Shown here piece by piece: positions 54,614 to 55,933 of a stretch of 55,933 nucleotides of DNA. Both the position numbers and the translations under genes were made by a program. The notes beneath the pieces are model-generated. The model worked only from the letters and a program-made list of their open reading frames with translations. It searched no databases and was not told the origin of the DNA. Every line of letters begins with the position of its first letter. Positions within the stretch are counted from its first letter, which is position 1. Location: assembly GCA_023381515.1 (NCBI GenBank), contig JAMCQI010000095.1, positions 1 to 55,933 of the forward strand, in the 5' to 3' direction. Source of the DNA: Chloroflexota bacterium. GTDB taxonomy: Bacteria; Chloroflexota; Anaerolineae; UBA4142.

Positions 54614-54645
54614 GACTTCCGAAGTCCGTAAAGACTTCGGAAGTC
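54614..54645. repeat. ACTTCCGAA-family hairpin, copy 4
   Basis: GACTTCCGAAGTC (54614-54626) pairs perfectly with GACTTCGGAAGTC (54633-54645). It lies 11 bases after the stop of the minus-strand kinase gene. Confidence 0.92.
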
Positions 54646-54656
54646 CCGGTGTAAGT

Positions 54657-55250
54657 CTAGTCGCGGCGCGCCGCGCGCAGAATCTTGCTCACGCCCCGGC
54701 GTATCTCCTTGTCCCGGCTCGTATTGACCACGTAATGCCTCCGCCGGATCGCCTCCTCTTGCGGTCTGAGAAGCATGAGGACATCCCAATTCGCATCGGA
54801 ATGATCACGCGGATCGCGCGCGACCGAACGGCGATCGAGCCGGCCCCGGATGACCTTCTCGGGGGCAACCGTCCTCACGACGATGAGTCTGGCCTCCGCT
54901 TGTTCGGCAATGCGGTACGCTTTTTCCCTCGTCCATTCGCTCAGGTTGGTCGCGTCATAAATGGCGTGGCGACCGGAGCGCAGCTGCCGGCGGAGGATGA
55001 CGTGAGCAACGCGATGGACCCAGGCGCTTTCACGGCCAGAGTAGTTGGGTTTGCGAACGAGCGTTTTCCGGATGAAATCGGACTCGACAATAACGGCGGG
55101 CAGGCGCTCGGCGAGTTGGCGAGCAAAAAACGACTTGCCGGTGCCCGGCAGGCCGCTGATCACAATCAGAGCCGGACGGCCGGTCGCCGGCTCGACGGGG
55201 AGCAAATGGGAGAGTATTTTATCGACGGCTTGCTCAAGATCCGAGTCCAC
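54657..55250 (-). CDS. P-loop kinase-like ATPase (AAA_33 type)
   Basis: A 197-residue P-loop protein similar to small-molecule kinases and zeta-toxin-like or polynucleotide-kinase-like ATPases. Walker A is VISGLPGTGKSFFARQLAE. The following VIVESDFIRKTLV contains the aspartate and arginine expected in the AAA_33 group. IYDATNLSEWTREKAY matches the DATN motif of such kinases. The lid region has RGRLDRRSVARD. The substrate is unknown. It diverges from ftsH, and a hairpin of the dispersed family follows its stop. Confidence 0.82.
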   Translation of the reverse strand: MDSDLEQAVDKILSHLLPVEPATGRPALIVISGLPGTGKSFFARQLAERLPAVIVESDFIRKTLVRKPNYSGRESAWVHRVAHVILRRQLRSGRHAIYDATNLSEWTREKAYRIAEQAEARLIVVRTVAPEKVIRGRLDRRSVARDPRDHSDANWDVLMLLRPQEEAIRRRHYVVNTSRDKEIRRGVSKILRAARRD

Positions 55251-55323
55251 GGCGTCATTATATGCGAAAAAAGGCGATTGAAAACCGACAAGCGTTGGCT
55301 GACTTTATCTTTTCTCCAAATTC

Positions 55324-55332
55324 TGGTATAAT
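55324..55332 (+). promoter_or_regulatory. extended -10 promoter of ftsH
   Basis: TGGTATAAT at 55324-55332, a TGn-type extended -10, 61 bases before the ftsH start. Confidence 0.6.
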
Positions 55333-55393
55333 ATCGCCGCGGGTGTGGCTCCCCCTCTCCCGCAGAGAAGGCTTAAAGGTTAGGTGAGTGGGA

Positions 55394-55933
55394 ATGACTT
55401 CGAATCAATGGTTCCGCAATGGGTTCATATACTTGCTGATTCTGGTAGCCATTGCAGCGCTGTTTTTCAATATCTTTCAACAACCCCATCAGCCGAATGC
55501 GATTCCGATCAGTAAAGTAGCTCAGGATGTGCAAGCCGGAAGTATCAAAAAGATCGCCTCCAATGGCACGCAGCTGACCATCACGTACAAAGATGGCAGC
55601 ACGGCGCTTTCCACCAAGGCGAACAGCAACATCAGCGTCGAGGAGACTCTGAGGAATCTGGGCGATACCCCCGACAAGATTTCCGCCATCGACATCACGT
55701 ACGAACAACCCGCCCAATGGGGCGATGTTCTGACCATCCTCAGTGGATTCTTGCCGTTGATCTTTGTGGGCGCCCTCTTCTTTTTCCTGATGCGCCAGGC
55801 GCAGACGGGGAACAATCAGGCGCTCTCCTTTGGCAAGTCGCGGGCGCGCATGTTCTCGGGCGACAAGCCGACGGTCACCTTTTCGGATGTGGCCGGGGTG
55901 GACGAAGCCAAACAGGAACTCCAGGAAGTGGTC
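55394..55933 (+). CDS. ftsH: ATP-dependent zinc metalloprotease FtsH, N-terminal part
   Basis: The first 180 codons of FtsH, cut by the window end. FtsH is a membrane-anchored AAA+ protease that degrades misfolded membrane and regulatory proteins. The N-terminal membrane segment (NGFIYLLILVAIAALFFNIF) is followed by the extracytoplasmic domain with IPISKVAQDVQAGSIKKIAS, then a second membrane segment (LTILSGFLPLIFVGALFFFL) and the family linker FGKSRARMFSGDKPTVTFSD, continuing VAGVDEAKQELQEVV. The Walker motifs and zinc site lie beyond the window. The ATG at 55394 has AGGTGAG upstream. Confidence 0.95.
   Translation, partial: MTSNQWFRNGFIYLLILVAIAALFFNIFQQPHQPNAIPISKVAQDVQAGSIKKIASNGTQLTITYKDGSTALSTKANSNISVEETLRNLGDTPDKISAIDITYEQPAQWGDVLTILSGFLPLIFVGALFFFLMRQAQTGNNQALSFGKSRARMFSGDKPTVTFSDVAGVDEAKQELQEVV

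Overview
The window looks like a GC-rich chromosomal segment of an uncultured Chloroflexota (Anaerolineae-like) bacterium. This is inferred from gene content: a DUF951 protein, an UgtP/MGDG-synthase-type glycosyltransferase, an archaeal-type LOR/SDH ornithine cyclodeaminase, beta-helix secreted proteins ending in an LPL(V/I)MR tail, and peptide ABC transport next to HyuB and CaiB enzymes. No rRNA or tRNA gene was seen.

Layout. 1-754 has no gene and holds a 107-bp tandem array. 755-4423 carries a Roadblock/LC7 protein, CTP synthase (pyrG), a convergent DUF421 membrane protein and a HEAT-repeat protein, closed by a strong terminator. 4505-15560 is an accessory (defence) island. It has three different toxin-antitoxin modules (UPF0175/DUF3368, a RelE-type pair, HicBA) separated by a 215-bp direct repeat present twice. 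Next comes a type I restriction-modification locus in which hsdM has two in-frame stops and hsdS a frameshift while hsdR is intact. The island also has a 145-bp MITE with IS6-like ends and a phage-like helix-turn-helix gene with a consensus promoter, flanked by 28-bp direct repeats. 15586-20501 (minus strand) carries alr, an EamA transporter, tilS and the LOR/SDH enzyme. 20642-33570 (plus strand) carries a lytic transglycosylase lipoprotein, DUF951, an MFS transporter, a diacylglycerol glycosyltransferase-like protein, a sugar-type solute-binding lipoprotein, an inositol monophosphatase, a URO-D-family protein, a 1312-residue TPR protein with a long Ala/Pro/Glu/Gln repeat region, and ndk.

33845-37083 holds two secreted beta-helix proteins. 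rsfS follows on the minus strand and appears to use a CTG start behind its own promoter. 37856-45155 (plus strand) is a run of small-molecule enzymes: two alpha/beta hydrolases, two metallo-beta-lactamase-fold proteins, an SDR, an MFS exporter, a membrane protein, a PIG-L deacetylase and a GspE-N-like small protein. 45589-54151 (minus strand) is one operon-like run: Tat-type peptide-binding protein, DppBCDF-type transporter, HyuB and CaiB. It would import a peptide or amide and process it, but there is no HyuA partner. Upstream of it a consensus promoter drives about 165 nt of structured RNA ending in an intrinsic terminator, so a riboswitch, attenuator or small RNA is likely. The window ends with a P-loop kinase and the first 180 codons of ftsH.

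Across the window a palindrome family (core ACTTCCGAAGT) recurs four times, three of them touching or just after stop codons. A GTCATTGCGAG/GAGATTGC-type dispersed palindrome also recurs. All functional assignments rest on reading motifs and context; no database search was run.
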